Positions 47,641-58,214 of a DNA stretch of 64,000 nt are shown piece by piece. Made by a program: the position numbers and the translations under genes. The DNA comes from Paguma larvata (taxonomy: Eukaryota > Chordata > Mammalia > Carnivora > Viverridae). Each line of letters begins with the position of its first letter. Positions within the stretch are counted from its first letter, which is position 1. The notes under the pieces were generated by a model. The model made no database searches, had not been told where the DNA came from, and saw only the letters and a program-made list of their open reading frames with translations. The DNA lies in NCBI GenBank assembly GCA_030068075.1, contig CM057829.1, positions 86,171,132 through 86,235,131 of the forward strand, given 5' to 3'.

Positions 47641-48914
47641 CAGTTATAATGAGCTTTCTTAAAGTTTATGGTGGGTTTCTACCAAATATTTGATGAAAAG
47701 AAACTTTCTTAAAGTTATTGTTTACACTGAAATTGGGGAAACTAATTGTCATATAACCCACAGTTTTTATTTAATAGTGATTTCTGTTTAGTTTTAGACA
47801 GATAGAAAATCTAGTTAGAATTTCTTTAAACTTGACTATTCTAGCAGTATTTGACTTTGAACTTTAATAAGATGAACACTCAAGAGTTATCTATGAAAGA
47901 TTTTCAGTTTTAAGATTTATAGCTTTTAGATGACAGAATGAAAAAAGAAACAAGATCATTGTCTAAATGTAAAGGAGCTGTTCATCAGCTAGAGGGAAAA
48001 AAGATCTTGATTTAGGATTTGAAAGATCACTAGGGTTAGTACAGTTGCTAGAGTTTAACGACTTTTGGGATTATGTTCAAGAGAAAGAGGGATTTTATAG
48101 TAGTTATAGGAAAAAGTAAAGATTATAGAAAATCCAAAGATGTAATCTATCTTATAATATGCACTTATTCTTAAAAGAGTGACTATATAAATATTTAGTC
48201 AATTGTTGGAAGAAACTCTACAGTGATTGAGAAACAGACTAGATGGTTAAACCAATATATTTTACCTTCAATTTGCATGCTGTTATGCACATGTGCCAAT
48301 TATAAGGTTGGTATTTTATTGCTTTTGTCGAAGGTCATTAAACGGTCTGGGGAGAAGAGAGTAGAGTATTATGGATACCAGATGATTTTTTTCTATGTAC
48401 AACAAGGCTACATTTTAATATAGAATTCAAAATATAAATTAAACCAATGACATTTTATCTGTAATTATTAAATAAATGTTGACTCTAATTTTTCAAAGCA
48501 CCTCTCAAACAGAGATATTTTGTGTTATAATCACAGATTTCCTAGGGAGTAATTTACTCTTTTCTTCAGGTATTTTTAAAGAGGTTTCTATGTAAAAATC
48601 TGTAAGCACATTCTGGTATCATTCCTGGTACATATGGATTAGTGGATTATATAAAAATTCTTCCAAAGTGCATTGTACAAGATAATGTGTTTTGATTTGA
48701 GAAGATATTATTTTTGATTTCATTCTTTTAAAAACCATGTGTGTATATATATGCATATCAATTCAAAAGTTATCTCTAATACATTAAAACATAGAATTAT
48801 TTAAAAAATTATTAAGTGTATTGGAAAATTTTTACAAACAAAAGTGTGTATTAAATTCAGATCCATTGAGAGACAAAGACTTGAACTTTCAGATTCTATC
48901 ATAGTAATGACTTT
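47641..48914. other. Unique AT-rich DNA, no gene seen
   Basis: No repeat or coding signal recognised. Confidence 0.5.
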
Positions 48915-51468
48915 TAAAAAAAAGTTTATCAATGTTTACATACCATAAAATTCAGTGTTTTTAAATGTATAATTTAATGATTTTTGTAAATTTTTTGTTA
49001 TACAATGGTCCCAATAAATCAGATTTAGAGCATTTTCATCACCTACAAATTTCTCTAATATATAATTTCAGTCAGTCTCCATTCCCTCCACTTTCTGTCT
49101 CTATAAATTTGCCTTTTTTGCACATTTCATATAAATTGAATCATACTATATTTAGTTTTTTGCATCTGACTTCTTTCATTCAGCATAATGTTTTTGAAGT
49201 TCACCATGTGGTAATATATGTTTATATTTCATTCTTTTTTATTGCTTAATAGAATTATAATACATGTATATACCACTATTTATCTACTCTCTAGTTGATG
49301 CCTTTTGGGCTACTATAAAGGATGTTGCTATGAATATTTGGCTAGAAGCACTTGGGTGAATATGTTTTATTTATTTCTTTATTTTTAAAATTTTCTTTGT
49401 TATATCTCTAGGTGTGGATTGCTGGATAGTATGTTAACTTTGTTCTTAATTATCTGAGAGTTTAAATTTTTTTTTCATGTCCTTACACTTTAATCTGTCT
49501 TTAAGACTAAAAGCCATTGTAGTGGTTAAATAGAGGTATCTAACAGAGGTTTTAACTTAAATTTCCCCAAATGACTATTTTGTTAAACATATTTTTATGC
49601 ACCTATTAGCCATTTTGTATCTCTCTGAAAATATATGTTTAAATACTTCATCCATTTTTTAATTGGATTGTTTGTTTTTTTAATTCTAATAATTTTTAAC
49701 ATACTATGGATAAAAATCCTTTACGAAATATAATCTGAAGATATTTTCTCCAAATCTATAGCCTCTTTTTGTTATATTAATGGAGTGTTTTGAAGCTGAG
49801 AGAAGTTAAATGTAAGTAAGGTCAGTTTATCAACTTTTAATTTTCATATGTAAAAAATTATTTCCCTAATTCAGTGCACAAAGATTTTATTCTTTGTTTT
49901 ACTTCTACAAGTTTTATAGCATTAGCTCTTATATGAGCTAATGGGTTATGATCCATTTGAGAGTATTGTAAAGTAGGAATCTAAGCTGATTTTTTGACAT
50001 ATTATATTCAAGTACTCCAGTAGTGTATGTTGAAAGACTTTCCTTTTCTGATTGAAATGTCTTGGCCCTTTAATTGAAAATCAATTGATCATATATTGAC
50101 TATATCTGGATCGCAATGCTATTCCATTGATCTAAATGTCTGCTCTTATACAGATATCATATTCTCTTGTTATCATACCTTTCTGGTAAGTTTTGAAATC
50201 TAGATAATCTAAGTCTATGTTTGTAAAAAAATATCTATTTCTATATAAATTTAGAGATTAGCTTGAAAACAGATCTACAAAATAGATTCCTTGAATTTCA
50301 ATAGCAGTTGCTTTGGATCTATAGATCATTGTGAGGAGAATTGCCATTTTAATATTAAGTTTTTCTATGAACATGTAATAGCTCCCTATTTACTTAGATC
50401 TTTAATTTCTCTCAGCAATGATTTATACTTTTTTGTTTCTTTCTTATAACAGATTTTTTTTAAGAGAAGTTTTAGATTCACAGCAAAATTGAGCAGACGA
50501 TGTAGAGATACTCCTCCCCCATAGTTGTATAGCATCTCAAACTATCAACATCGCCTTGCAGAGTGGTACGTTTATTATAATCGATGACCCTACGCTGACA
50601 CATTATTATCACTCGAAGTTCATCGTTTACATTAGGGCTTACTCTTGGTGTACATTCTGCATTTTGGACAAATATATAATGCTCCGTATCCACTGTTGCA
50701 ATGTCATGTAAAGTAGTTTCACTGCCCTAAAAATCCTCTGTGGTCTGCCTCCTCATCCCTCCTTTTCCTCGAATCCCTGGCAACTTCTGATCTTTTTCTA
50801 ATGTCTCCGGAGTTTTCTCTCTTCCGGAATGTCATGTGGGTCGAAGTCATACAGCATGTAATCTTTTCAGATCACTCCTTTCATTAGTAATGGGCATTTA
50901 AGTTTCCTCCATGTCTTTTCATGTCTTAGTAGCTGATTTCTTTTTAGCACTGAATATTATTTCATGGTCTGGATGTATCACAGTTTGTTTAATCATTCAC
51001 CAACTGAAGGACACTTTTATTGCTTTCAAGTTTAGGCAGTTAGAAATAAAACTACCATAAACATTTGTGTTCAGGTCTGTGTGTCATACATTTTTAACTC
51101 TTTTGGCTAAATACCAAGGAGTGAAGTTGTTCTACTGTATGATAGGGGTATGTTTAGTTTTATAAGAAACTGCCAAATTGTCTTCTAAAGTGACTGAACC
51201 ATTTTGCATTCCTAGCAGCAGTGTATGAGAGTTCCTATTGCTCCACAATCTCACCACCATTTGATGTTGTCAGGGTTCTGCCGTTTGACTTTTCAAAAGG
51301 TGAATAATTGTATGTCATTGTTGTTTTAATTTGCATTTACTTGTTAACATGTGATGTCTAGTTTATTTTTATATGCATATTTTACATCCATATACCTTCT
51401 TTGGCAAGCTGTCTGTTAAGATCTTTGGCCTATTTTTTAATCTAGTTCTTTGTTTTCTTATTGTTGAG

Positions 51469-51511
51469 TTTTAAGTGAAGAACACTTCACTTAAAAGGCT
51501 AACAGCCTTTT
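51469..51511. repeat. Two overlapping perfect hairpins
   Basis: Hairpin 1: 12-bp arms TTTTAAGTGAAG (51469-51480) and CTTCACTTAAAA (51485-51496), 4-nt loop. Hairpin 2 shares four bases with it: arms AAAAGGCT (51493-51500) and AGCCTTTT (51504-51511), 3-nt loop. The normal L1MA sequence at this point has no such symmetry. Confidence 0.97.
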
Positions 51512-52378
51512 ATCAAATATGTCTTTGCAAATATTTTCTCCCAATCTGTGGTTTGTCTTTTCATTCTTTTGGTAATATTTTTCACAGAGCTGAAAATTTT
51601 AATTTTTATAAAGTCCAGTATATCATTCTTTCATAGATTATACACTTGATGTTGTATCTAAACAGTCACTCACAAACCCAGCGTCTTCTAGATTTTCCTC
51701 TATGTTATAGGAGTTTTATAGTTTTGTGTTTTACATTTAGCCTAAGATCTATTTTGAATTACCTTTGTATTTTATGATGGGCATAAAGTCTGTGTCTATA
51801 CATACATATATATTTTTTGGCCTGTGAATATCCAAGTGTTCCAGCACCATTTGTTGAAAAGACCATCTTTGGTCCAATGTATTGCCTTTACTTCTGTGTC
51901 AAAGATCAGTTGGTTACATTTATATAGGTCTATTTCTGGGTTCTCTCTTATGTTCTACTGATGTATTTGCTCATTGTTTTGCCAATACTACATTGCCTTG
52001 ATTACTAAGCGTTATAGTAAGTCTAGAAGTCAGTTTACATTAGAATCACTTGGTTCTTCAATATTGTATTAGATATTTGTGCCTCTTTTGCCACTTTTCA
52101 TAAACTTTAGGATCGGTTTTTTAGTATACACAAAATAAGTTTATGGGATTTTGATTGGGACTGCATTGGATCTATAGATCAGGTTAGGAAGAATTGACAT
52201 CTTGACAATATCCAGTCTTCCTACATATGAACATGGAATATCTCTCTATTTATTTGTTCTTTGATTTCTTTCACCAGAATTTTATAATTTTCCTCATATA
52301 GATCTTGTTCATATTTTCTTGAATTTATACCTAAGTACTTCATTTTGAGACGTGCTGATGTAAATGATATTGTGTTTT

Positions 52379-52492
52379 TATTTTATTTTATTTTTTTTAA
52401 GTAGGTTCCACATCCAATGTGGAGCTTGAGCTCACATCCCTGAGATCAAGAGTCACATACTCTACCAACTGAGTCAGCCAGGTGCCCCTAAG
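52379..52492 (-). mobile_element. Short carnivore SINE (SINEC1/c-type)
   Basis: Antisense, about 114 bp: T-rich tail, 'aagtaggttccacatccaat', 'gagatcaagagtcacatact', head 'ctgagtcagccaggtgcccc'. Flanked by an 11-bp duplication TATTGTGTTTT (52368-52378 and 52493-52503), within L1MA. It lacks the CT-rich body of the felid copies. Confidence 0.93.
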
Positions 52493-52560
52493 TATTGTGT
52501 TTTAAATTTCAAATTCAGTTGTTCATTTCCCGTATATAGAAAAGCAGTTAATTTTTATAT

Positions 52561-52704
52561 TAATATTGTACATCCCAACATGTGCCCTCTTTAATGCCCG
52601 TCACCCCCTCTCCCCCCTCCCTCACCTCTCTCACCCTCAGTTTGTTCTTAATCTTTGAGAGTCTCTTATGTTTTATCTCCCTCCCTCTCTGTCTTTTTTT
52701 TTTA
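52561..52704 (-). mobile_element. Carnivore L1 3' UTR fragment at an L1/L1 junction
   Basis: 'catcccaacatgtgccctct' and 'gagagtctcttatgttttat' are carnivore L1 3' UTR in antisense. It sits exactly between the L1MA and the resumed older L1M. No poly-T or target duplication is visible, so it could be a rearrangement and not a clean insertion. Confidence 0.75.
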
Positions 52705-53511
52705 TAGGTTTTAATATACAAGTCTTGCACTTCTTTTATTAAATAAATTTGCAAGTATTTTATTCCTCTTGATGCTATTGATAATGGAATTGTTTTAATT
52801 TACTTTCGGATAGTTCTTTGCTAGTATATATAAATATAATAGATTTTTTGAATATTTATTTTGTGTCCTAGGACTTTGCTAAAGTTGTTTAATAGGTTTG
52901 TTGTTTTTTTTTCTTTTTTGAGTTCGTGGAATTTTTTAACATGCAGGATTGTCATCTGTCAATACAGGCAGGTTTACCTCTTCTTTTTCAATAAAGATGC
53001 CTTCTATTTCTCTCTCTTCTCCTCTTTCTCTCTTTATTTTCCTCATTGCACCGAATAGAAACTCAATAAAATGTTGGGTAGCAGTGGTGAGTTTATATAT
53101 TTGTGTCTTCTTCCCAACCTTGGTGGGGAGGGAAGTGAGTTCACTCTTGTACCATTAGATAAATGATGTTAGCTATAGGTCTTTTGTAAATGGCCTTTAT
53201 CAGGTTCGGAGGTTCCTTTCTGTTTCTGGTTTGTTACAAGTTTTATTATGAATAGTTGTTGAAATTTGCTAACTACTTTATCAATTGATTATATGTCTTT
53301 TATCCTTTTATTCTACTAATATGGTGTATTACATTAAGTGATATGCTTTTCAAATGTTAAAGCAACCTTGTGTTTCTGGGATAAATTCCACTTGGTCATG
53401 GTGTATAGTCCTTTTTATATTTTACTGGTTTCACTTTGTTAAATTTTGTTAAGGATATTTGCTTCTATGTTCATTAGGGGTAATGGTCTTTATTTCTTTT
53501 ATGATATCTTT

Positions 53512-53727
53512 TTAAAAAAATTTTGAAACGTGTACTTATTTTTGAGATAGAGTATGAGTGGGGAAGGGGCAGAGAGAGAGGGAAACACAGAATCTGAACC
53601 AGGCTCCTGGCTCTGAGCTGTCAGTACAGAGCCCGACAAGGGGCTTGAATTCATAGACTGCGAGACCATGACCTGAGCCGAAGTCAGTCGCTCAACCTAT
53701 TGAGCCACTCAGGTGCCCTTCCTTTTC
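53512..53727 (-). mobile_element. Felid/carnivore tRNA-Lys SINE
   Basis: Antisense: 'ggggaaggggcagagagaga', 'gctgtcagtacagagcccga', head 'attgagccactcaggtgccc'. Flanked by a 13-bp duplication TTATGATATCTTT (53499-53511 and 53728-53740) in old L1M. Confidence 0.95.
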
Positions 53728-53934
53728 TTATGATATCTTTATCTGTTTTTGGTATCAGAGTAATTGAATAGGTTTAGAAGTTTTCTTCTCTTTCTGAATG
53801 CTTGTGAAGGATTGGTTTCTTCATTAAATATGTTAGAATAATCAGGGAAGCCACTGTTTAATTTTTTAAAATGGATGGGAGTATATTAAATATTTGTTTA
53901 TTTTCCAGGAATGGCTTCACATTAAATGCAGAAC

Positions 53935-54435
53935 AGATTTCCAATTCCTTACCATGGTCTGCAGGCCCAGTGCATAAGGATTCTATCTATATCTGATCTC
54001 ACCATATACCTTATACTCTCTTACTTGTATGTTACACTCTAACTACATGGGCCTTTTTATGTACCTTGAACTCTCTAGTCTTATGGCCTTTTCACTTGAA
54101 GTTCTTTCTACTGCTATCTCTTTTTTATCAGTTATACCATAGCTTAGATGTAGTTACCTTATACAGTTCTTCTCATCCATTCACCTTCATTGCTGTCCTG
54201 GTGACCCTTAGCATCTCGATCTGTTTTCTTTTTTCCCCAGCACTATTTACTATTTGAAACTATTTATTTTCTTGTATATTTAGCATTTATTTTCTGTCTC
54301 TAATCCCTAAACATAAGCTTTTTAAAGGCAGATATCTGGCCATTCTCCTTTATTGGTGTATCTCTTGCACCTAAACAAAGTCTGCCACTTAGTGAAACCG
54401 CAATCATTATTTGTATAATAAATGAATGAAATGAA
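53935..54435 (+). mobile_element. L2 3' end, sense
   Basis: 'tactctcttacttgtatgtt', 'acatgggcctttttatgtac', 'ggcagatatctggccattct', 'aagtctgccacttagtgaaa', ending in the diagnostic tail 'aataaatgaatgaaatgaat'. Gives a defined L2 3' terminus. Confidence 0.8.
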
Positions 54436-55325
54436 TTATCTCAGGATCTTACTTGAATTTTGGATATCTAGTTAGTGTACTCTTTCCTGATATCCCTTAA
54501 CTAAAAACCTTAAAAGTAGATCAAATAATTGACAAATAGAAATCATCAGAGATCTATTTTTGTTGGTAAATAGCATTTACAAAAGTACAATTTCATTGTT
54601 GTCATATGAAGAAGCATAGAACTGGTTGGGTTTCTCAGACTCAATCCCTTCCTCCAACAATGAAACTAATTAAACCTATAATTCCCTGCGCTCATTTTGA
54701 AGCATTCAAGAGATAAATATTCTGTAATATCATTTTGTGGCCTGTAGTAACCTTAGGTACATTGAAACTAGGTTTTCTTCCTCATTTTCTTCACTTGTTG
54801 AAATATGTGAGCCTCTAATAGAAGATAGAGGGCAATTCTCATCTTTCTAATGAAAAAATCCCCTGGAGTTTTTGGCTAACTTAAAATTTTAAAATTAAAA
54901 AAAAAAAAAAAAAAAGAACACTGAAAGACCACAACCTCTCCCTACGCCATCACTTCAGGGCTATAGCTTCCCCTAGAGCTTTCCATACAGAAGATAGAAG
55001 ACCAGGCCTGGTCATCTTTATTAAATCAACTGTAATGAGGGTTTAAAAGAAAAAAAAAATTAATTTTCTAGAGATGTAGATGAAGCCATGTAATATCTCC
55101 TTATAATGTTTTATTTAGAAATTTAGGTTTGTTTATTTTTAAAGCATTAATTATTAAATATTTATTGTTTCCATTTTCACATATCATGGGATTATTATTT
55201 TCAAATATATCTCAGTTATCTACCACTTTCGTGTTTTTATCAACATTTCAACTTATTTTTTGAGTCATCTAATACTACTTTCTAATAGATTTCTGAAGTA
55301 TATCATCTTACCTTTAGTATAGGTC
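54436..55325. other. Unique DNA, no gene seen
   Basis: No gene. Poly-A runs at about 54896-54915 and 55050-55060 may be tails of very short retroinserts, but no body is recognisable. Confidence 0.5.
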
Positions 55326-55342
55326 AAGATAAAGTAATTTTG

Positions 55343-55581
55343 GGGCGCCTGGGTGGCTCAGTTGGTTAAGTGGCCGACTTCAGCTCAGGTCATGATCTCA
55401 CGGTCTGTGGGTTCAAGCCCCACGTCGGGCTCTGTGCTGATGGCTCATCAGAGCCTGGAGCCTGTTTCAGTTTCTGTATCTCCTTCTCTCTCTGCCCTTC
55501 CCCTGCTCATGCTCTGTCTCTATGTCTCTCAAAAATAAATAAACGTAAAAAAAAAAAATTAAAAAAAAAAAAAAAAAAAAA
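55343..55581 (+). mobile_element. Young felid SINE (SINEC_Fc-like)
   Basis: Near-consensus: 'gggcgcctgggtggctcagt', B-box region 'gggttcaagccccacg', (CT)n, 'tctcaaaaataaataaacgt', then a long A tail. Perfect 17-bp target-site duplication AAGATAAAGTAATTTTG (55326-55342 and 55582-55598). Has the 'ggctcatcagagcc' body variant. The frames that run through it (61 and 72 residues) are SINE read-through, not protein. Confidence 0.98.
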
Positions 55582-55598
55582 AAGATAAAGTAATTTTG

Positions 55599-56309
55599 CA
55601 ATTCAGCATATGGTACCATGCCTAAAATTCCATTTCAAGCTATTAGTAATTATTTCATAACATTATAATTTTTTAATTTTCTGTTCACTCTTTTTAATGT
55701 ATAATTGTTAACAAATCACTTTGTTTAGGTGAATGCTACATTTGTTTTTGTAATGTGATCTTTAAAAAGCTACTTTCCATGGCCATAAGTGTGTTCAAAT
55801 TGTGAGATCCTATTCCAGGTGTAATTACTGAATTTGCATTCGATTTTCTGTTTCTTTTCATTGTTTTTGTTGATTAATCAATCCCAAGAGTTGACATATT
55901 TAAGCATGCCAAATTAGCATAGATTATAGGCAAATACATCTTTCCCAAGCTATACTTGGTTTGTAAAAATAATTTGGCCAGATAAGAATTTTAAAGAATT
56001 TTTCTTATTTTTCAGTTTTCAAACTTCTAGGTGTATAATAGATTATTTTTCCAGTTTAGTGAAGATTTTTTTTATCTGGTTTTGAAACCTGTGAATAAAT
56101 AATCATTTTATTTTATGAGATTACTTATTTTTCTGTTAACCACCACTGTAATAGAAGGTTCCTAGTTGGTACATTTTTGAAGTGATTTCAACACTGTGTG
56201 CTTTGTGAGAATAAGATCTGTAAGAGTTGATTTATTTTAAAAATTGACTAAGAGCAGATCAGTGACTTTTTTTAAGTATAAAGATTGTATTTGACCTATT
56301 ATGGTTAGT
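55599..56309. other. Unique AT-rich DNA, no gene seen
   Basis: No repeat or coding signal recognised. Confidence 0.5.
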
Positions 56310-56595
56310 TTTGTATTTTTAGGTGTGTAACTCAAACTTTAAAGTAGGAAATTTCAGCATGTGTCAGAATTTCTTTCCTTTCTAAGGCTGAATAATATTC
56401 CACTGTGTGTGTATTTGTGTATGAAATGCATACATACCACATTTTATTTTTCCTTTCATCCATCAGCAGACATTTATACTGTTTGCATTTAGAGCTTATG
56501 TGACTAGTGCTGCTATGCATCCTGGTATACAAGTATCTGAATCCATGCTACCAACTTTCAATTTGTTTGGGTATCTACCTAGGTACAAGGAGCAT
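56310..56595 (-). mobile_element. Ancient L1M 3' fragment
   Basis: 'ctttctaaggctgaataata', 'taccacattttatttttcct', 'ctagtgctgctatgcatcct', complement of the L1 ORF2 end and 3' UTR. The minus frame 56332-56532 keeps 'TVEYYSALERKEIL', the counterpart of '[13 protein letters not shown]' at the start of the window. Confidence 0.8.
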
Positions 56596-56971
56596 TTTAT
56601 CATTAGGAAAAAAAAAATGGAAGGAACAAAAAGAAACGTCTTATCTTCCAGGAGTTCTCATCCTCAGACCCATGGATAAAATTCAGGGGATCTGTAAATG
56701 TGGCTGTGAGAGAAAACGACATCTTTATGGTCACTAACCCACAACTGAAATGTAGCATTTCCTTCGATGATGACTGTAGGTTGATGCTGCGGTGGCATTA
56801 GCAGTACCTGTGACTAGGTCGCCAGTAGAAATCACACATGTTTTCATATCCCATTCTGGTCATTGTGAATATCTCAGAATATCATAACATTTGTCACTAC
56901 TCCAAATTTATGGTAGTTATCAGACCTATAGCTAGATCTCATTATTTAATGCAGTAAGTAGTTGTCTTTTG
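56596..56971. other. Possibly an old dispersed repeat
   Basis: Phrases such as 'aacccacaactgaaatgtag' and 'tagcagtacctgtgactagg' look like a medium-reiteration mammalian repeat, but I cannot name the family. No coding signal. Confidence 0.35.
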
Positions 56972-56987
56972 CTCTACCATAGATTTT

Positions 56988-57199
56988 TTTTTTAGCGTTT
57001 TTATTTTATTTTTTGAGAGAAATAGAGACAGAGAGTGAGCAAGGGAAGGGCAGAGAGAGAGGGAAATACAGAATCCGAAGTAGGCTCCAGGCTCTGAGCT
57101 GTCAGCACAGAGCCCGATGCGGGGCTTGAACTCGCAGACCGTGAGATCATGACCTGAGCTGAAGTCGGCCGCTTAACCAACTGAGCCACCCAGGCGCCC
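56988..57199 (-). mobile_element. Felid tRNA-Lys SINE
   Basis: Antisense near-consensus: 'gcaagggaagggcagagaga', 'gctgtcagcacagagcccga', 'ggggcttgaactcgcagacc', head 'actgagccacccaggcgccc'. 16-bp perfect duplication CTCTACCATAGATTTT (56972-56987 and 57200-57215). Confidence 0.97.
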
Positions 57200-57215
57200 C
57201 TCTACCATAGATTTT

Positions 57216-57794
57216 AAGAAATATTTTGATAACTGTATTTTAGTATGATCAGTTCCCTTTGCAATCCTGTGAGTTTATTTAACACATTTAGGAAGACTAA
57301 ATAGGGTCCAGATTCTTCACTGGACAGCCAAGGGCTCCAAGGCAAAAAAAAAAAAAAAAAAAGAAAAAAGTATTTTTGAAAATAACAATTGATTGAGAAG
57401 ATTGATCTGAAAGCATTTTCTCTTTTGCAGATTCGTGGTTTGCAATGCTGTCTCTTGGCCTCTGAGCTGACTGATGCATTATTGTACTTGCTAAGCAAGC
57501 TCATCTCTAATTATTACATGTCTATATAATTTATTATTTGAAATTGGAACTTGATAAAATACTTTCAAGCATTTGAAAGATTTTCTTTCTTTTTCTTTCT
57601 TTCTTTCCTTTTTTTTTCTTTTCTTTTTTTGGATTTTAGCTTTTCAAGGAAAATTCTGTGAAATTAAACCTTCAATTGTTTTCTTGCACTATCTAAGCAA
57701 ATTGCTTAATGGTTCATATTCAGTTTTGGAATACTGCACAGTAATTCTTAGGTGTTTCCTCCACCTTTCTTTATTTAAATTTTAGCTAGTTAGA
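57216..57794. other. Unique DNA with homopolymer tracts
   Basis: No gene. An A19 run near 57343-57362 and a (CTTT)n tract at 57582-57625 are present. Confidence 0.5.
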
Positions 57795-57957
57795 CGTGCT
57801 TCTCAGACTTGAATATGCAGATGAGTCACGCGGGGTCTTGCTCAAATGTAGATTCTGAATCAGTAGGTTTGTGGTAGGCCTGGGGGTCTGTATTTCTAAT
57901 AGGTTTCCAAGTTTAACTCCTACTGCTTATTTCAGAGGACACTCTGAGTAGCAGGGA
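57795..57957 (+). mobile_element. MER5-like hAT DNA transposon (non-autonomous)
   Basis: 'gcttctcagacttgaatatg', 'gattctgaatcagtaggttt', 'gcctgggggtctgtatttct', 'aggtttccaagtttaactcc', matching MER5A-type order. Confidence 0.75.
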
Positions 57958-57981
57958 TTTATTTCATAAAGAAACAATCCA

Positions 57982-58200
57982 GGGCACCAGGGTGGCTCAC
58001 TTGGTTAAGCATCTAACTTCGGCTCAGGTCATGATCTTGTGGTTCCTCAGGAGCTCTGTGTCGGGCTCTGTGCTGACAGCTCAGAGCCTGGAGCCTGCTT
58101 CAGATTCTGTGTCTCCCTCTTTCTCTGCCCCTCCTCCACTCATGCTCTGTCTCTCTGTCTCTCTCTCTCTCAAAAAATAAATACATGTTAATTTTTTTTA
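57982..58200 (+). mobile_element. Felid tRNA-Lys SINE
   Basis: Sense: 'gggcaccagggtggctcact', 'cagctcagagcctggagcct', (CT)n, 'caaaaaataaatacatgtta'. Duplication AAAGAAACAATCCA (57968-57981) against AAAGAAACATTCCA (58201-58214), one mismatch. The B-box region is disrupted ('ggttcctcaggagctc'). Confidence 0.96.
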
Positions 58201-58214
58201 AAAGAAACATTCCA

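Larger units (their letters stand above)
50448..52560 (-). mobile_element. L1MA-type element inserted into older L1M
   Basis: Starts at the complemented L1MA 3' UTR ('agttttagattcacagcaaa', 'ctgccctaaaaatcctctgt'), continues 'gctgatttctttttagcact', 'caaatattttctcccaatct', and reaches ORF2 ('gattgggactgcattggatc'). 5'-truncated. It carries the hairpin cluster and a short SINE. The L1MA subfamily is shared across placental mammals. Confidence 0.85.
48915..53905 (-). mobile_element. Old L1M host element of a nested LINE stack
   Basis: Left part 48915-50447: complemented 3' UTR ('acataccataaaattcagtg', 'cttctttcattcagcataat') into ORF2 ('ttctatgaacatgtaatagc'). It is broken by an L1MA insertion and resumes at about 52705 ('atacaagtcttgcacttctt', 'ttttattcctcttgatgcta') to roughly 53905. 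The ORF2 segment at 52705-52790 is also present in the L1MA at about 52215-52380, which shows that two different L1 copies are involved. Confidence 0.78.
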
